Part shown: one piece after another, positions 16,578-27,435 of the stretch
Numbering within the stretch: position 1 is the first letter of the stretch
Layout of the letters: the number at the start of each line of letters is the position of its first letter
The notes under the pieces: model-generated
The model's database searches: none
The model's input: the letters and a program-made list of their open reading frames with translations, nothing else
What the model was told of the DNA's origin: nothing
Translations under genes and position numbers: made by a program
Assembly (NCBI RefSeq): GCF_018361265.1
Contig: NZ_JAFLNH010000002.1
Location: forward strand, 496,001 to 560,000
Reading direction: 5' to 3'
DNA from: Mycobacterium sp. SM1
GTDB taxonomy: Bacteria; Actinomycetota; Actinomycetes; Mycobacteriales; Mycobacteriaceae
Length of the DNA stretch: 64,000 nucleotides

Positions 16578-17990
16578 ATGTCTCGGCCCGTCGCGGCTGT
16601 CAACCACGTGATCAAGGCGTATGACGTGCGTGGGCTGGTCGGTCAGGAGATCGACGAGGCGCTGGCCGCGGACATCGGCGGCGCGTTCGCCAGGATGGTG
16701 CGCGGTGAGGGTGCGCGGCGGCTGGTGATCGGCCACGACATGCGAGACAGCTCGCCGTCGCTGGCCGAAGCCTTCGCCGGCGGGGTGATCGCTCAGGGCC
16801 TTGACGTGGTGCGCATCGGCCTGTCCTCCACCGACGAGCTGTATTTCGCCTCGGGGCTGCTGGATTGCCCCGGCGCGATGTTCACCGCCAGCCACAACCC
16901 GGCGGCCTACAACGGCATCAAGATGTGCCGGGCGGGCGCCAAGCCGGTGGGTCAGGACACCGGGCTGGCCGCAATCCGTGACGAGTTGATCGCCGGTGTC
17001 CCCGGATATGACGGGCCGCCCGGGCACCTCAGCGATCGCGACGTGCTGGGTGACTACGCAGCGTTTTTGCGCTCGCTGGTGGATTTATCGGGGCTGCGTC
17101 GGCTCCGGGTGGCCGTCGACGCCGGCAACGGGATGGCCGGTCACACCGCCCCGGCGGTGTTCGGCGCGATCGATTCGATTACCGTGCTGCCGTTGTACTT
17201 CGAACTTGATGGCACGTTTCCCAACCATGAGGCCAACCCGCTCGACTCCGCGAACCTGGCGGATCTGCAGGCCTATGTGCAAGAAAGTGGCGCCGACGTC
17301 GGGCTGGCCTTCGACGGGGATGCCGACCGGTGCTTTGTGGTCGACGAACGTGGCCGGCCGGTCTCGCCGTCCACGGTGACCGCCCTGGTCGCCGCGCGCG
17401 AGCTGGACCGCGAGCCCGGTGCGACCGTGATCTACAACCTGATCACCTCGCGCGCGGTGCCCGAACTGGTGCGCGAGCGCGGTGGCATACCGGTGCGCTC
17501 CCGTGTCGGGCACTCGTACATTAAGACCCTGATGGCCGAAACCGGCGCGATTTTCGGTGGCGAGCATTCCGCGCACTACTACTTCCGCGATTTCTGGGGT
17601 GCCGATTGCGGGATGCTGGCCGCGTTGCATGTGCTGGCCGCGCTTGGTGAGCAGCAGCGGCCGTTATCGGAGCTGACCGCCGCTTACCAACGCTACGAAT
17701 CCTCCGGCGAGATCAACTTCACCGTCGCCGACGCGCCCGCAGCGATCGACGCGGTGCTGCGGTCCTTCGCCCCCAGGATCCGCGCGGTCGATGACCTTGA
17801 CGGGTTGACCGTGGACGTGGGGGAGGGCAGCTGGTTCAACTTGCGCAGCTCCAACACCGAGCCGCTGCTGCGGTTAAATGTCGAGGGGCGCAGCGCCAGG
17901 GAGGTCGAGGCGGTGGTGCGGCAAGTCGCCGGGCAGCTCGTTGCGGCGGGCGCCGTGCGCGAACACTCGCGCGAAAGGGCGCGCCGGTGA
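16578..17990 (+). CDS. pmmA: Phosphomannomutase/phosphoglucomutase (Rv3257c homologue)
   Basis: This enzyme interconverts mannose-6-phosphate and mannose-1-phosphate, the step between ManA and the guanylyltransferase in GDP-mannose synthesis. The 470-residue alpha-D-phosphohexomutase has the phosphoserine loop TASHNP (Ser about 105), the Mg-binding DGDADR (about 244-249), the sugar-binding GEHSAHYYF and the C-terminal phosphate-binding RSSNTEP. A good ribosome-binding site (GTAGGAGCC) precedes the ATG. The stop overlaps the start of the next gene by 4 nt. Also annotated manB in M. tuberculosis. Length agrees with the 465-residue homologue. Confidence 0.95.
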   Translation: MSRPVAAVNHVIKAYDVRGLVGQEIDEALAADIGGAFARMVRGEGARRLVIGHDMRDSSPSLAEAFAGGVIAQGLDVVRIGLSSTDELYFASGLLDCPGAMFTASHNPAAYNGIKMCRAGAKPVGQDTGLAAIRDELIAGVPGYDGPPGHLSDRDVLGDYAAFLRSLVDLSGLRRLRVAVDAGNGMAGHTAPAVFGAIDSITVLPLYFELDGTFPNHEANPLDSANLADLQAYVQESGADVGLAFDGDADRCFVVDERGRPVSPSTVTALVAARELDREPGATVIYNLITSRAVPELVRERGGIPVRSRVGHSYIKTLMAETGAIFGGEHSAHYYFRDFWGADCGMLAALHVLAALGEQQRPLSELTAAYQRYESSGEINFTVADAPAAIDAVLRSFAPRIRAVDDLDGLTVDVGEGSWFNLRSSNTEPLLRLNVEGRSAREVEAVVRQVAGQLVAAGAVREHSRERARR

Positions 17991-19078
17991 ACGCCATTCA
18001 TGCCGTGATCGACCTTGATGACACCCAGGGCTTGATCGCCGCCGACCGTGACGGGCTGTTGCGTGCCGCGTCGAGCGCGGGCGCGCAGGTGCGCGCCACC
18101 GCGGCAGCGCTCGACGAGGGTGCTCTGGACTCGGTGCGCGACCAGGGCCGTCCGCGCACCGTGACCTGGGTGGCCGGCCGTGGCACCGCCGAGACCGCCG
18201 GTACCATGCTGGCCGCGGCATTGGGCGGTCTGGCCGACGAGCCGATCGTTGTCACGGCCGAAGCACCGCCGTGGCTCGGGACGCTTGACGTGCTGATCGT
18301 CGCCGGCGACGACCCGGGCGACCCCGCGCTGGTCGGTGCGGCCGCGTCCGGGGTGCGTCGTGGCGCCCGGGTGGTCGTGGTGGCCCCCTACGAAGGTCCG
18401 CTGCGCGACACGGCGGCCGGCCGCGTCGCGGTGCTATCGCCGCGACTGCCTGTTTACGACGAATTCGGGCTGTGCCGGTATCTGGCCGCCGGCCTGGCAG
18501 CGCTGGGAAGCGTGGACGCTAAGCTGCGCACCGACCTGGCGGGCCTGGCCGACCAGTTGGATGCCGAGGCGCTGCGCAACAGCGCCGGCCGCGAACTGTT
18601 CACCAACCCGGCTAAGACGCTCGCCGAGCGCATGTCCGGCCGGCGGGTCGCATTGGTCGGCGACAGCGCTGCCACGCTGGCCCTGGCCCGGCATGGGTGC
18701 TCGGTTTTGCTGCGGGTTGCGCATCAGGTGGCGGCCGCGGCCGGGCTGGTGGATGCCGTGGCGGCGTTGCGCTCCTCAGCGATGTCCGGGCCCACCGGCG
18801 CGGATGCGCTGTTTCACGACGAGCAGATCGACGGTCCGCTGCCCGAGCGGCTGCGGGTGCTGGCTTTGACGTTGCCCGGGGAACGGACGGTGGTGGCCGC
18901 GCGGGTCGCCGGGCTCGACAACGTGGACCTCATCGGGGCCGAGGATGTGCCCGATTCGTCCGAGACACCCGGCAGTGCGCCAACGTCGCCGGGTGCCCGA
19001 CGGGCCGAGCAGCAGCTGGCAATTTTGGCCCTTCGGCTGGAAATGGCCGCGGTTTACTTGCGACTGGTGCGGGGATAA
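17987..19078 (+). CDS. SIS-domain / TobH-like protein (Rv3256c homologue)
   Basis: This 363-residue protein is encoded between phosphomannomutase and manA, with a 4-nt overlap upstream and 7 nt to manA downstream, so it is part of the mannose operon. It resembles the TobH/phosphoglucose-phosphomannose isomerase C-terminal family. The Rossmann-like sugar isomerase fold is suggested by VVVTAEAPPWLGTLDVLIVAGDDPGDPALVGAAASGVRRGARVVVVAP and a second half ending in AEQQLAILALRLEMAAVYLRLVRG. Catalytic residues of true isomerases are not evident. It may be a sugar-phosphate-binding regulator; the precise role is unknown. Confidence 0.85.
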   Translation: MNAIHAVIDLDDTQGLIAADRDGLLRAASSAGAQVRATAAALDEGALDSVRDQGRPRTVTWVAGRGTAETAGTMLAAALGGLADEPIVVTAEAPPWLGTLDVLIVAGDDPGDPALVGAAASGVRRGARVVVVAPYEGPLRDTAAGRVAVLSPRLPVYDEFGLCRYLAAGLAALGSVDAKLRTDLAGLADQLDAEALRNSAGRELFTNPAKTLAERMSGRRVALVGDSAATLALARHGCSVLLRVAHQVAAAAGLVDAVAALRSSAMSGPTGADALFHDEQIDGPLPERLRVLALTLPGERTVVAARVAGLDNVDLIGAEDVPDSSETPGSAPTSPGARRAEQQLAILALRLEMAAVYLRLVRG

Positions 19079-19085
19079 CAAAATA

Positions 19086-20312
19086 GTGGAACTGCTACGC
19101 GGAGCGATACGGACCTACGCCTGGGGCTCGCGGACCGCAATCGCCGAATTCACCGGGCGAGCGGTGCCGGCGGCTCACCCCGAGGCCGAACTGTGGCTCG
19201 GTGCGCATCCCGGGGATCCGGCGTGGCTGGAGACGAAGCACGGCGAAACATCGCTGCTGGACGCGCTTGCCGCCGATCCCGACGGACAGCTCGGCACCGC
19301 GGTGCGGGCCCGGTTCGGGGACGCGCTGCCCTTCCTGGTCAAGGTGCTTGCGGCCGAGGAGCCGCTGTCGCTACAGGCCCATCCCAGCGCGGAGCAGGCG
19401 CGGGAGGGTTACCAGCGTGAGGAGCAGCTCGGCATTCCGGTCACCTCGCCGGAGCGCAACTACCGCGACACCAGCCACAAACCCGAGTTGGCGATCGCGC
19501 TGCAACCGTTTGAGGTGCTGGCCGGGTTCCGGCCGGCGGGGCGCACCGTGGAGCTGCTGCAGGCGTTGGCGGTCTCAGACCTCGACTCGTTCATCGACCT
19601 GCTGAGCGGTCAGTCCGACGCCGACGGGCTGCGCGCGTTGTTCACCACGTGGATCACCGCTCCACAGCCCGACATCGATGTGCTGGTGCCCGCCGTGCTC
19701 GACGGCGCAATCCACTATGTCAGTTCGGGGGCAACGCGGTTCGCCGCGGAAGCCAAGACGGTGCTGGAACTGGGGGAGCGCTATCCCGGTGATGCCGGTG
19801 TGCTGGCGGCGCTGTTGCTCAACCGCATCAGCCTGGCCCCCGGAGAGGCGATCTTCTTGCCGGCCGGCAACCTGCACACCTATTTGCGGGGGGTAGCGCT
19901 CGAAGTGATGGCCAACTCCGACAATGTGTTGCGCGGCGGGCTAACCCCCAAGCACGTCGATGTGCCCGAGCTGCTGCGGGTGCTGGACTTCACCCCCACA
20001 ACCGAGGCCCAGCTGCGGGTGCCGACACACCGAGACGGGCTCGCGCTGGTCTACGACACGCCGGTTGAGGAGTTCGCGGTGTCGCTGCTGGCCCTCGACG
20101 GTGACAACCTCGGCCATGAGGTCGACGCGCCGTCGCGGCACGACGGCCCGCAGATCCTGTTGTGCGCCGAGGGCCGCGTGACGGTCTGCGGGAAGTCCGG
20201 GATGCTCGCGCTGCACCGCGGCATGGCCGCCTGGGTGCCGGCCGACGACGGGCCGATCCGGCTACTGGCGGACCGGCCGGCCCAGGTGTTCCGGGCAACC
20301 GTGGGCCTGTGA
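19086..20312 (+). CDS. manA: Mannose-6-phosphate isomerase, type I
   Basis: ManA converts fructose-6-phosphate to mannose-6-phosphate, the entry to GDP-mannose. The 408-residue cupin enzyme has the metal site QAHPSAEQAREGY, the block YRDTSHKPELAIAL, and PAGNLHTYLRGVALEVMANSDNVLRGGLTPKHVD. The GTG at 19086 (VELLRGAIRTYAWGSRTAI) gives exactly 408 residues, the length of the M. tuberculosis enzyme. It closes the three-gene mannose cluster, and a CDF transporter follows 15 nt later. Confidence 0.95.
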   Translation: MELLRGAIRTYAWGSRTAIAEFTGRAVPAAHPEAELWLGAHPGDPAWLETKHGETSLLDALAADPDGQLGTAVRARFGDALPFLVKVLAAEEPLSLQAHPSAEQAREGYQREEQLGIPVTSPERNYRDTSHKPELAIALQPFEVLAGFRPAGRTVELLQALAVSDLDSFIDLLSGQSDADGLRALFTTWITAPQPDIDVLVPAVLDGAIHYVSSGATRFAAEAKTVLELGERYPGDAGVLAALLLNRISLAPGEAIFLPAGNLHTYLRGVALEVMANSDNVLRGGLTPKHVDVPELLRVLDFTPTTEAQLRVPTHRDGLALVYDTPVEEFAVSLLALDGDNLGHEVDAPSRHDGPQILLCAEGRVTVCGKSGMLALHRGMAAWVPADDGPIRLLADRPAQVFRATVGL

Positions 20313-20327
20313 GCGCGGGGAGCGGGC

Positions 20328-21248
20328 GTGGCGACCTCCGGTAGCAAGCGGGCCATCATGGCAGCGCTGGCGGCAAACGCCGGCATCGCGCTCGCCAAGT
20401 TCGCCGGATACCTGATCACCGGCAGCTCGGCGCTGCTGGCCGAGTCGGTGCACTCGTTGGCCGACACCGCCGATCAGGGCCTGCTGCTGCTCGGCCAGCG
20501 CGCGGCGGGCAAGCAGGCCGACAGCCTGCACCCCTTCGGCTACGGGCGCAATCGCTACTTCTGGTCCTTCGTGGTCGCCCTGGTGCTGTTCACGGTCGGC
20601 TCGGCCGTCGCGCTCTATGAGGGCTACCGCAAGATCGCCCACCCCGCCCCGCTGAGCTCACCCGTGGTGGGGATCGTGATCTTGGTGGTGGCAATCGCGC
20701 TGGAAAGTTACAGTTTTCGCACCGTGGTCCTCGAGTCGCGGCCGTTGAAGGGAAATGACGGGTGGTGGCGGTTTATCCGCGGCTCCCGCAACCCCGAGCT
20801 GCCGGTGGTGTTGCTGGAGGACACCGCGGCGCTCATCGGCTTGGCGCTCGCACTGGTCGGGGTGGGCCTTGCGGCGCTTACCGGTGACCCGGTGTGGGAC
20901 GGTGTCGGCACGATCGGCATCGGGGGGCTGCTCGGGGTGATCGCCGTCATTCTCATGGTCGAGATGCACAGTCTGCTGATCGGTGAGGGCGCCACCAGGG
21001 CCGAAGACCGGGCTATCCGCGCGGCGCTGGAGCAAACCGAGCACGTCGATCGCCTCATCCATCTGCGCACCCAATACCTGGGCCCCGACGAGATGCTCGT
21101 CGGGGCCAAGATCGCGCTGGCTCCCCAAGTGCAGCTGGCCACCGTGGCCGCCGTTATCGACGCCGCCGAAGCCAACATCCGCGCGGCGATACCCGCCGCC
21201 CGGGTCATCTATATCGAGCCCGACCTGGATCGCGCCGCAACGCGGTAG
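20328..21248 (+). CDS. Cation diffusion facilitator (CDF) family transporter
   Basis: This 306-residue CDF metal/proton antiporter has six predicted membrane helices and a cytoplasmic C-terminal domain. The first metal site is seen in ALLAESVHSLADTADQ (His and Asp four apart). The second helix pair has LPVVLLEDTAALIGL, where the usual HxxxD is replaced by an ExD-like version. The soluble domain ends IPAARVIYIEPDL, as in this family. Substrate (Zn, Fe, Co or Mn) cannot be assigned. The 3' end overlaps the 3' end of the convergent FAD oxidoreductase by 40 nt. I do not remember an equivalent at this spot in M. tuberculosis. Confidence 0.88.
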   Translation: MATSGSKRAIMAALAANAGIALAKFAGYLITGSSALLAESVHSLADTADQGLLLLGQRAAGKQADSLHPFGYGRNRYFWSFVVALVLFTVGSAVALYEGYRKIAHPAPLSSPVVGIVILVVAIALESYSFRTVVLESRPLKGNDGWWRFIRGSRNPELPVVLLEDTAALIGLALALVGVGLAALTGDPVWDGVGTIGIGGLLGVIAVILMVEMHSLLIGEGATRAEDRAIRAALEQTEHVDRLIHLRTQYLGPDEMLVGAKIALAPQVQLATVAAVIDAAEANIRAAIPAARVIYIEPDLDRAATR

Positions 21249-22630
21249 CGGCCGCGCCGTGCCTGGCGGCGCTCGCGGAGCAGCTGCCGGCGCTCACCGA
21301 GCCACAGCCGCATATTGTGGCGGATCGTCCGGGCGACCAGCCCCGCCGACGGCACCATGTACAGGCTGTCCAGAAGCGAGAACCGACGCAAAAACCATTC
21401 GGCCAGAACCGGATCGCTCTCAGCGGCACCGAGGAACTGGTCGAACAAATCACCGACCGGGCGGTACCACCAGCGCGCGGGCGCGGTTGCGTGGTGGAAT
21501 GTGAGATCGCCGATGGCGTTCATCAGCCACACCGGGTAGGTGGTTTTGGCGGTGGCCCGATTCAGTTCACGGGCCAGGTCGCGGCCCGGAACCTGCAGCG
21601 CTCGACGCAGATGGCCGGCTTGCAGCGAGGTCATCGTCATGCCCTGCCCGAAAGTGGGGTCGAAGCTGGCCACCGCGTCGCCGAACGGCACGATCCCGGC
21701 CGGGAAGCGGTCCAGCTTGTCGTAGCGGCGCCATTTGCTGGTCGGAAAGCGGTGGAAGGCCACCTCGCCCACGGGTTCGGCTTGCTCCAGAGCAGCGGTG
21801 AAGTGGGCGGGCAGCAGCTTTTCGGCCAGTAGGCGCATTTCGGCGAACGTCTGCGGCGGTTCGACTTTGGCCACACCGAAAGTGGTCAGCACCCAAGTGC
21901 CGTCCTCATAGCCCAGCATGCCCAGCCCAAGCGGCTGCTCGCGGGACGCGCCGTTGACGACGACCCGCTCGGCGATCAGGCCCTCCGGCAGATGGAACTG
22001 ATGGCTGGCGTAACCGATGCCGACCTCGACGGTGTCCTCGCGCGGCCGTCCGTACCCCCACTGCGCCAACCACATCGGCAGCCTGGTACCGCGGCCGGCC
22101 GCGTCAACGACGAGATCGGCGGCGATGAACTCGCCGTGTGTCGAGTCCAGCACCACGCCGCTCACCCGCTGCCGTGCCGCGTCAAACTGGGGCTCCGCGA
22201 CGCTGCGCCACACGATATCGACGTTGGCGATGCCGGCGACCCGGCGCCGGATCTGCCACTCCAGATGGGGCCTGCTCGGCACGTAGGCGGTGAACTCGTC
22301 GCGCAGGGTGTGTCCGGTCCCCAGGACATGGCCGGCTGCGCCGAAGTAGATGCAGTCCGGCCGGTTCTCCAGCATCGGCACCCCCGCGGCGACCATCTCC
22401 TGGAGCAGTCCGGGGAACAGCGCGTCGAACTCCACCGCGCCGCGCGCCATCAACAAATGCAGGTGCCGGCCCTGCGGGACCGCCGCCCGGTTGGCGGGTG
22501 TGTTCGGCAGCTCGTCGCGTTCGAAAACCGTCACCTGGTCGTAGAAGTCGGAGAGCACCCGCGCGGCGCACAAGCCCGCGATGCTGGCGCCGATCACGAC
22601 TGCGTGTGACCGTGTGCCTTCCCCGCGCAT
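21209..22630 (-). CDS. FAD-dependent oxidoreductase / monooxygenase-like protein (Rv3254 homologue)
   Basis: This 473-residue flavoprotein has the FAD-binding Rossmann motif AVVIGASIAGLCAARVLSDFYDQVTVFERDELP at the N-terminus and the second FAD/GD motif GIVPFGDAVASFDPTFGQGMTMTSLQAGHLRRAL at about residue 310. It is related to geranylgeranyl reductase- and PHBH-type enzymes. The substrate is unknown. The ATG at 22630 (MRGEGTRSHAVVIG) is used because it places the Rossmann strand near the start; upstream in-frame starts would run into the divergent permease gene. The C-terminal region is very Arg-rich and overlaps the convergent CDF gene by 40 nt. Confidence 0.9.
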   Translation of the reverse strand: MRGEGTRSHAVVIGASIAGLCAARVLSDFYDQVTVFERDELPNTPANRAAVPQGRHLHLLMARGAVEFDALFPGLLQEMVAAGVPMLENRPDCIYFGAAGHVLGTGHTLRDEFTAYVPSRPHLEWQIRRRVAGIANVDIVWRSVAEPQFDAARQRVSGVVLDSTHGEFIAADLVVDAAGRGTRLPMWLAQWGYGRPREDTVEVGIGYASHQFHLPEGLIAERVVVNGASREQPLGLGMLGYEDGTWVLTTFGVAKVEPPQTFAEMRLLAEKLLPAHFTAALEQAEPVGEVAFHRFPTSKWRRYDKLDRFPAGIVPFGDAVASFDPTFGQGMTMTSLQAGHLRRALQVPGRDLARELNRATAKTTYPVWLMNAIGDLTFHHATAPARWWYRPVGDLFDQFLGAAESDPVLAEWFLRRFSLLDSLYMVPSAGLVARTIRHNMRLWLGERRQLLRERRQARRGRYRVAARSRSGSI

Positions 22631-22680
22631 CCCCGGAGAGTACTCGGTACTGTGCCGACAGGCGATAGAGGGGACGGTGG

Positions 22681-24225
22681 ATGGCCGGTCGCTGGCGCAC
22701 AAAGTCGGTCGAGCAGTCGATCGCCGATACCGACGAGCCGGGCACCCGGTTGCGCAAGGAGCTCGGTTGGCGCGACCTTGTGGTGTTCGGGGTCTCCGTG
22801 GTGGTCGGGGCCGGAATTTTCACGGTCACCGCGTCGACCGCAGGTGATATCACCGGGCCCGCCATCTGGGTATCCTTCCTGATCGCCGCGGTGACCTGCG
22901 GACTGGCGGCCCTGTGCTACGCCGAATTCGCTTCGACCGTTCCGGTCGCGGGCAGCGCCTATACCTTCTCCTATGCCACCTTCGGTGAGTTCTTCGCCTG
23001 GACTATCGGCTGGAACCTGGTGCTCGAGCTGGCGATGGGCGCGGCCGTGGTGGCCAAAGGCTGGTCGAGCTACCTCGGCACAGTGTTCGGATTCATGCAC
23101 GCCACAATCACTTTCGGCTCATTTACGGCAGATTGGGGGGCGCTGCTGATCGTCGCTCTGGTCACGGGCCTGCTGTCGCTGGGCACCAAGTTGTCGTCGA
23201 ACGTTTCCGCGGTGGTCACCGCGATCAAGGTTTCGGTGGTGGTGCTGGTCGTCATCGTCGGCGCCTTTTACGTCAAGCCCGCAAACTTCTCACCATTCAT
23301 CCCGGCGCCGCGGGCCGGCCGGGCCGGAACAGGTGTCGATCAGTCGGTGCTCTCGCTGCTGACCGGTGCGCATACCAGCCATTACGGCTGGTATGGCGTG
23401 CTGGCGGGGGCGTCGATCGTGTTCTTCGCGTTCATCGGGTTCGACATCGTGGCGACCATGGCCGAAGAAACCAGGTGTCCACAACGCGACCTTCCCCGGG
23501 GAATCCTGGCCACGCTGGGAATCGTCACCGTGCTTTACGTCGCGGTTTCGGTCGTATTGTCCGGCATGGTCCCCTACACCGACCTCAGGACCACCCCGGA
23601 CGGCCGGCACGCCAACCTAGCCACCGCTTTCGCCGTTGACGGGGTGCACTGGGCGTCGGGCGTCATCTCTGTCGGGGCGCTGGCGGGGTTGACAACGGTG
23701 GTGATGGTGCTGATTCTCGGGCAGTGCCGGGTGCTGTTTGCCATGTCACGTGACGGACTGCTGCCCCGGCAGCTGGCCAAGACCGGCCCGCGCGGCACGC
23801 CGGTGCGGATCACCGCGCTGGTGGGGTTGTCGGTGGCCACGGCGGCGTTGGCGTTGCCGATGGGCAGGCTGCAGGAAATGGTCAATGTCGGAACGCTGTT
23901 CGCGTTTGTGTTGGTGTCGGCGGGGGTGATCGTGTTGCGCCGCACCCGGCCGGACCTGCAGCGGGGTTTCCGGGCGCCCTGGGTGCCGTTGCTGCCGATC
24001 ACATCGATAGGCGCGTGCCTGTGGCTGATGCTCAACCTGACCGGGTTGACCTGGCTGCGGTTTGCCGTCTGGATGGCGGCGGGAGTCGTGATCTACGTTG
24101 GCTATGGCCGCCGGCACTCGGTGCTGGCCGGCCACCGGGCCGATTCCGATGCCGGACCCGATGCCAGATCCAATGCCGGATCGCATGCCGGGCAACACCC
24201 CGGATCCCGGGTCGCTTCCCCGTAA
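22681..24225 (+). CDS. APC-superfamily amino acid permease (Rv3253c homologue)
   Basis: This 514-residue cationic amino acid transporter-like protein has about 12 membrane helices. The first helix motif VVFGVSVVVGAGIFTVTA contains the unwound GxGIF that binds substrate backbone. Also diagnostic are YAEFASTVPVAGSAYTFSYATFGEFFAWTIGWNLVLE and FFAFIGFDIVATMAEETRCPQRDLPRGI. The hydrophilic C-terminus (RADSDAGPDARSNAGSHAGQHPG) is low complexity and encoded by short GATGCC-type DNA repeats. It diverges from the FAD oxidoreductase with 50 nt between starts. In M. tuberculosis the alkB-rubA-rubB-tetR genes follow; here sahH follows directly. Confidence 0.92.
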   Translation: MAGRWRTKSVEQSIADTDEPGTRLRKELGWRDLVVFGVSVVVGAGIFTVTASTAGDITGPAIWVSFLIAAVTCGLAALCYAEFASTVPVAGSAYTFSYATFGEFFAWTIGWNLVLELAMGAAVVAKGWSSYLGTVFGFMHATITFGSFTADWGALLIVALVTGLLSLGTKLSSNVSAVVTAIKVSVVVLVVIVGAFYVKPANFSPFIPAPRAGRAGTGVDQSVLSLLTGAHTSHYGWYGVLAGASIVFFAFIGFDIVATMAEETRCPQRDLPRGILATLGIVTVLYVAVSVVLSGMVPYTDLRTTPDGRHANLATAFAVDGVHWASGVISVGALAGLTTVVMVLILGQCRVLFAMSRDGLLPRQLAKTGPRGTPVRITALVGLSVATAALALPMGRLQEMVNVGTLFAFVLVSAGVIVLRRTRPDLQRGFRAPWVPLLPITSIGACLWLMLNLTGLTWLRFAVWMAAGVVIYVGYGRRHSVLAGHRADSDAGPDARSNAGSHAGQHPGSRVASP

Positions 24226-24466
24226 ATCCTTTACGTGGCTTGGTGTATTGCCCTGGCGGGCAAAGATTTCAGCCCGCGGCAGCATCGCGGGCCGGACAGG
24301 CTTCGCACCCGGTGGCCGAGCTCGACGGCGGATCGGCACGGCCGTGGGCCGCAGGATGGATCACCGGTGCGCTGCGTCTAACTGGCCGGGTTGCACCCCC
24401 CCGTGACACCGCGACTAACGTGGAGCGGAGCTAAGCAGTTGAATCGACGAAGATGGGGCTCACAGG

Positions 24467-25945
<1,479 letters not shown>

Positions 25946-25991
25946 CGGCCGATTTCCCGCCAGGCGTGCGACGCGGCGATAGGCTCGCGCC

Positions 25992-26624
25992 GTGCTGGTC
26001 GCCATCGAGGGGGTGGACGGGGCCGGAAAGCGCACGCTCTGTCACGCTTTAGCCGCAGCTATCGAAGCCCACGGGCTCTCGGTGGCCACGCTGGCGTTTC
26101 CGCGCTACGGGGAGTCAGTGGTGGCCGATATCGCCGCCGAAGCGCTGCATGGCCAGCACGGCGACCTGGCGTCGTCGGTGTATGCCATGGCGTTGCTGTT
26201 TGCGCTCGACCGGGTGGGCGCCAAGGAGCAGATCGGCGGGCTGTGCGGCGACCACGACGTGGTGATCCTCGACCGCTACGTGGCCTCCAACGCGGCCTAC
26301 AGCGCCGCACGCCTGCACCAGGACGCGACGGGCGAGGCGGCGGCCTGGGTATACGCGATCGAGTATCAGCGGCTGCGTGTGCCGCAGCCCGATTGCCAAG
26401 TGCTGCTCGGTGTTTCCCCCGACCTCGCCCGGAAGCAGGCACGCCGCCGGGCCCGGCTCGACGCCGGGCGTGCCCGCGACAGCTACGAACGCGACGACGA
26501 ACTTCAACGGCGCGCCGGCGCGGTGTACGCGGGGCTGGCGGCCGCCGGATGGGGCGGACGATGGGTGGTCGTCGACGCCGGCGTGGATCCCCGCCAGCTG
26601 GCCGCCACCCTGATCACCGGCTGA
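25992..26624 (+). CDS. tmk: Thymidylate kinase
   Basis: Tmk phosphorylates dTMP to dTDP using ATP. The 210-residue kinase has the P-loop EGVDGAGKRT at the N-terminus, the DRY motif (VILDRYVASNAAYSAAR) and the arginine-rich LID (LARKQARRRARLDAGRARDSYERDDE). The GTG start follows sahH by 46 nt. Length is close to the 214-residue M. tuberculosis enzyme. Lies immediately upstream of mtrA in conserved order. Confidence 0.95.
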   Translation: MLVAIEGVDGAGKRTLCHALAAAIEAHGLSVATLAFPRYGESVVADIAAEALHGQHGDLASSVYAMALLFALDRVGAKEQIGGLCGDHDVVILDRYVASNAAYSAARLHQDATGEAAAWVYAIEYQRLRVPQPDCQVLLGVSPDLARKQARRRARLDAGRARDSYERDDELQRRAGAVYAGLAAAGWGGRWVVVDAGVDPRQLAATLITG

Positions 26625-26748
26625 GCGCGGGGACTGCCGGCGCGGCGCTACGGGAAGGCGCCGCGGGAAAGCGCCGGGTGAAAGTTTGCCGGCGCCGCTC
26701 AAGAAACGCGCGTGTGATACCTCAGATTTGTCGCGAACTGGTGACACC

Positions 26749-27435
26749 ATGGACACCATGAAGCAAAGAATTCTGGTCGTCGATGACGACGCCTCGCTGG
26801 CCGAGATGCTGACCATTGTGCTGCGCAACGAAGGGTTTGACACCGCGGTCATCGGCGACGGCAGCCAGGCGCTCACCGCGGTGCGCGAATTGCGCCCCGA
26901 CCTGGTGCTGCTGGACCTGATGTTGCCGGGCATGAACGGCATCGACGTCTGCCGGGTGCTGCGGGCGGATTCCGGTGTTCCCATCGTGATGCTGACGGCG
27001 AAGACCGACACCGTCGACGTGGTGCTGGGACTGGAGTCGGGCGCCGACGATTACATCATGAAGCCGTTCAAGCCCAAAGAGCTGGTCGCCCGGGTGCGCG
27101 CGCGGCTGCGGCGCAACGACGACGAGCCCGCCGAGGTGCTGTCGATCGGGGATGTCGACATCGACGTGCTGGCCCATCAGGTCACCCGCAATGGCGAGCA
27201 GATCTCGCTCACGCCGCTGGAATTCGACTTGCTGGTGGCGCTGGCACGCAAACCCCGCCAGGTGTTTACTCGTGATGTGCTGCTCGAACAGGTGTGGGGT
27301 TACCGGCATCCCGCGGACACCCGTTTGGTGAACGTGCATGTCCAGCGGTTGCGGGCCAAGGTCGAGAAAGATCCGGAGAACCCGCAGGTAGTGCTGACCG
27401 TTCGAGGAGTGGGTTACAAGGCCGGACCGCCGTGA
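26749..27435 (+). CDS. mtrA: Response regulator MtrA
   Basis: MtrA is the essential OmpR/PhoB-type response regulator of the MtrAB system, which couples cell division, peptidoglycan hydrolase expression and replication. The 228 residues comprise a receiver domain (acidic pocket VVDDDASLAEM, phospho-acceptor Asp56 in LVLLDLMLPGMNG, and the MLTAKTD and KPF motifs) and a winged-helix DNA-binding domain (about 130-228, ending VLTVRGVGYKAGPP). The ATG at 26749 (MDTMKQRILVVDDD) gives exactly the M. tuberculosis length. Its stop codon forms the first GTGA of the repeat array that separates it from mtrB. Confidence 0.97.
   Translation: MDTMKQRILVVDDDASLAEMLTIVLRNEGFDTAVIGDGSQALTAVRELRPDLVLLDLMLPGMNGIDVCRVLRADSGVPIVMLTAKTDTVDVVLGLESGADDYIMKPFKPKELVARVRARLRRNDDEPAEVLSIGDVDIDVLAHQVTRNGEQISLTPLEFDLLVALARKPRQVFTRDVLLEQVWGYRHPADTRLVNVHVQRLRAKVEKDPENPQVVLTVRGVGYKAGPP

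Noticed and set aside
24226..24466. SAH or SAM riboswitch upstream of sahH
   Set aside because: GGTGCGCTGC and GC-rich inverted repeats are present, but the paired conserved GAGG...CAGGCTCG elements of the SAH riboswitch are not. I could not build the consensus fold.
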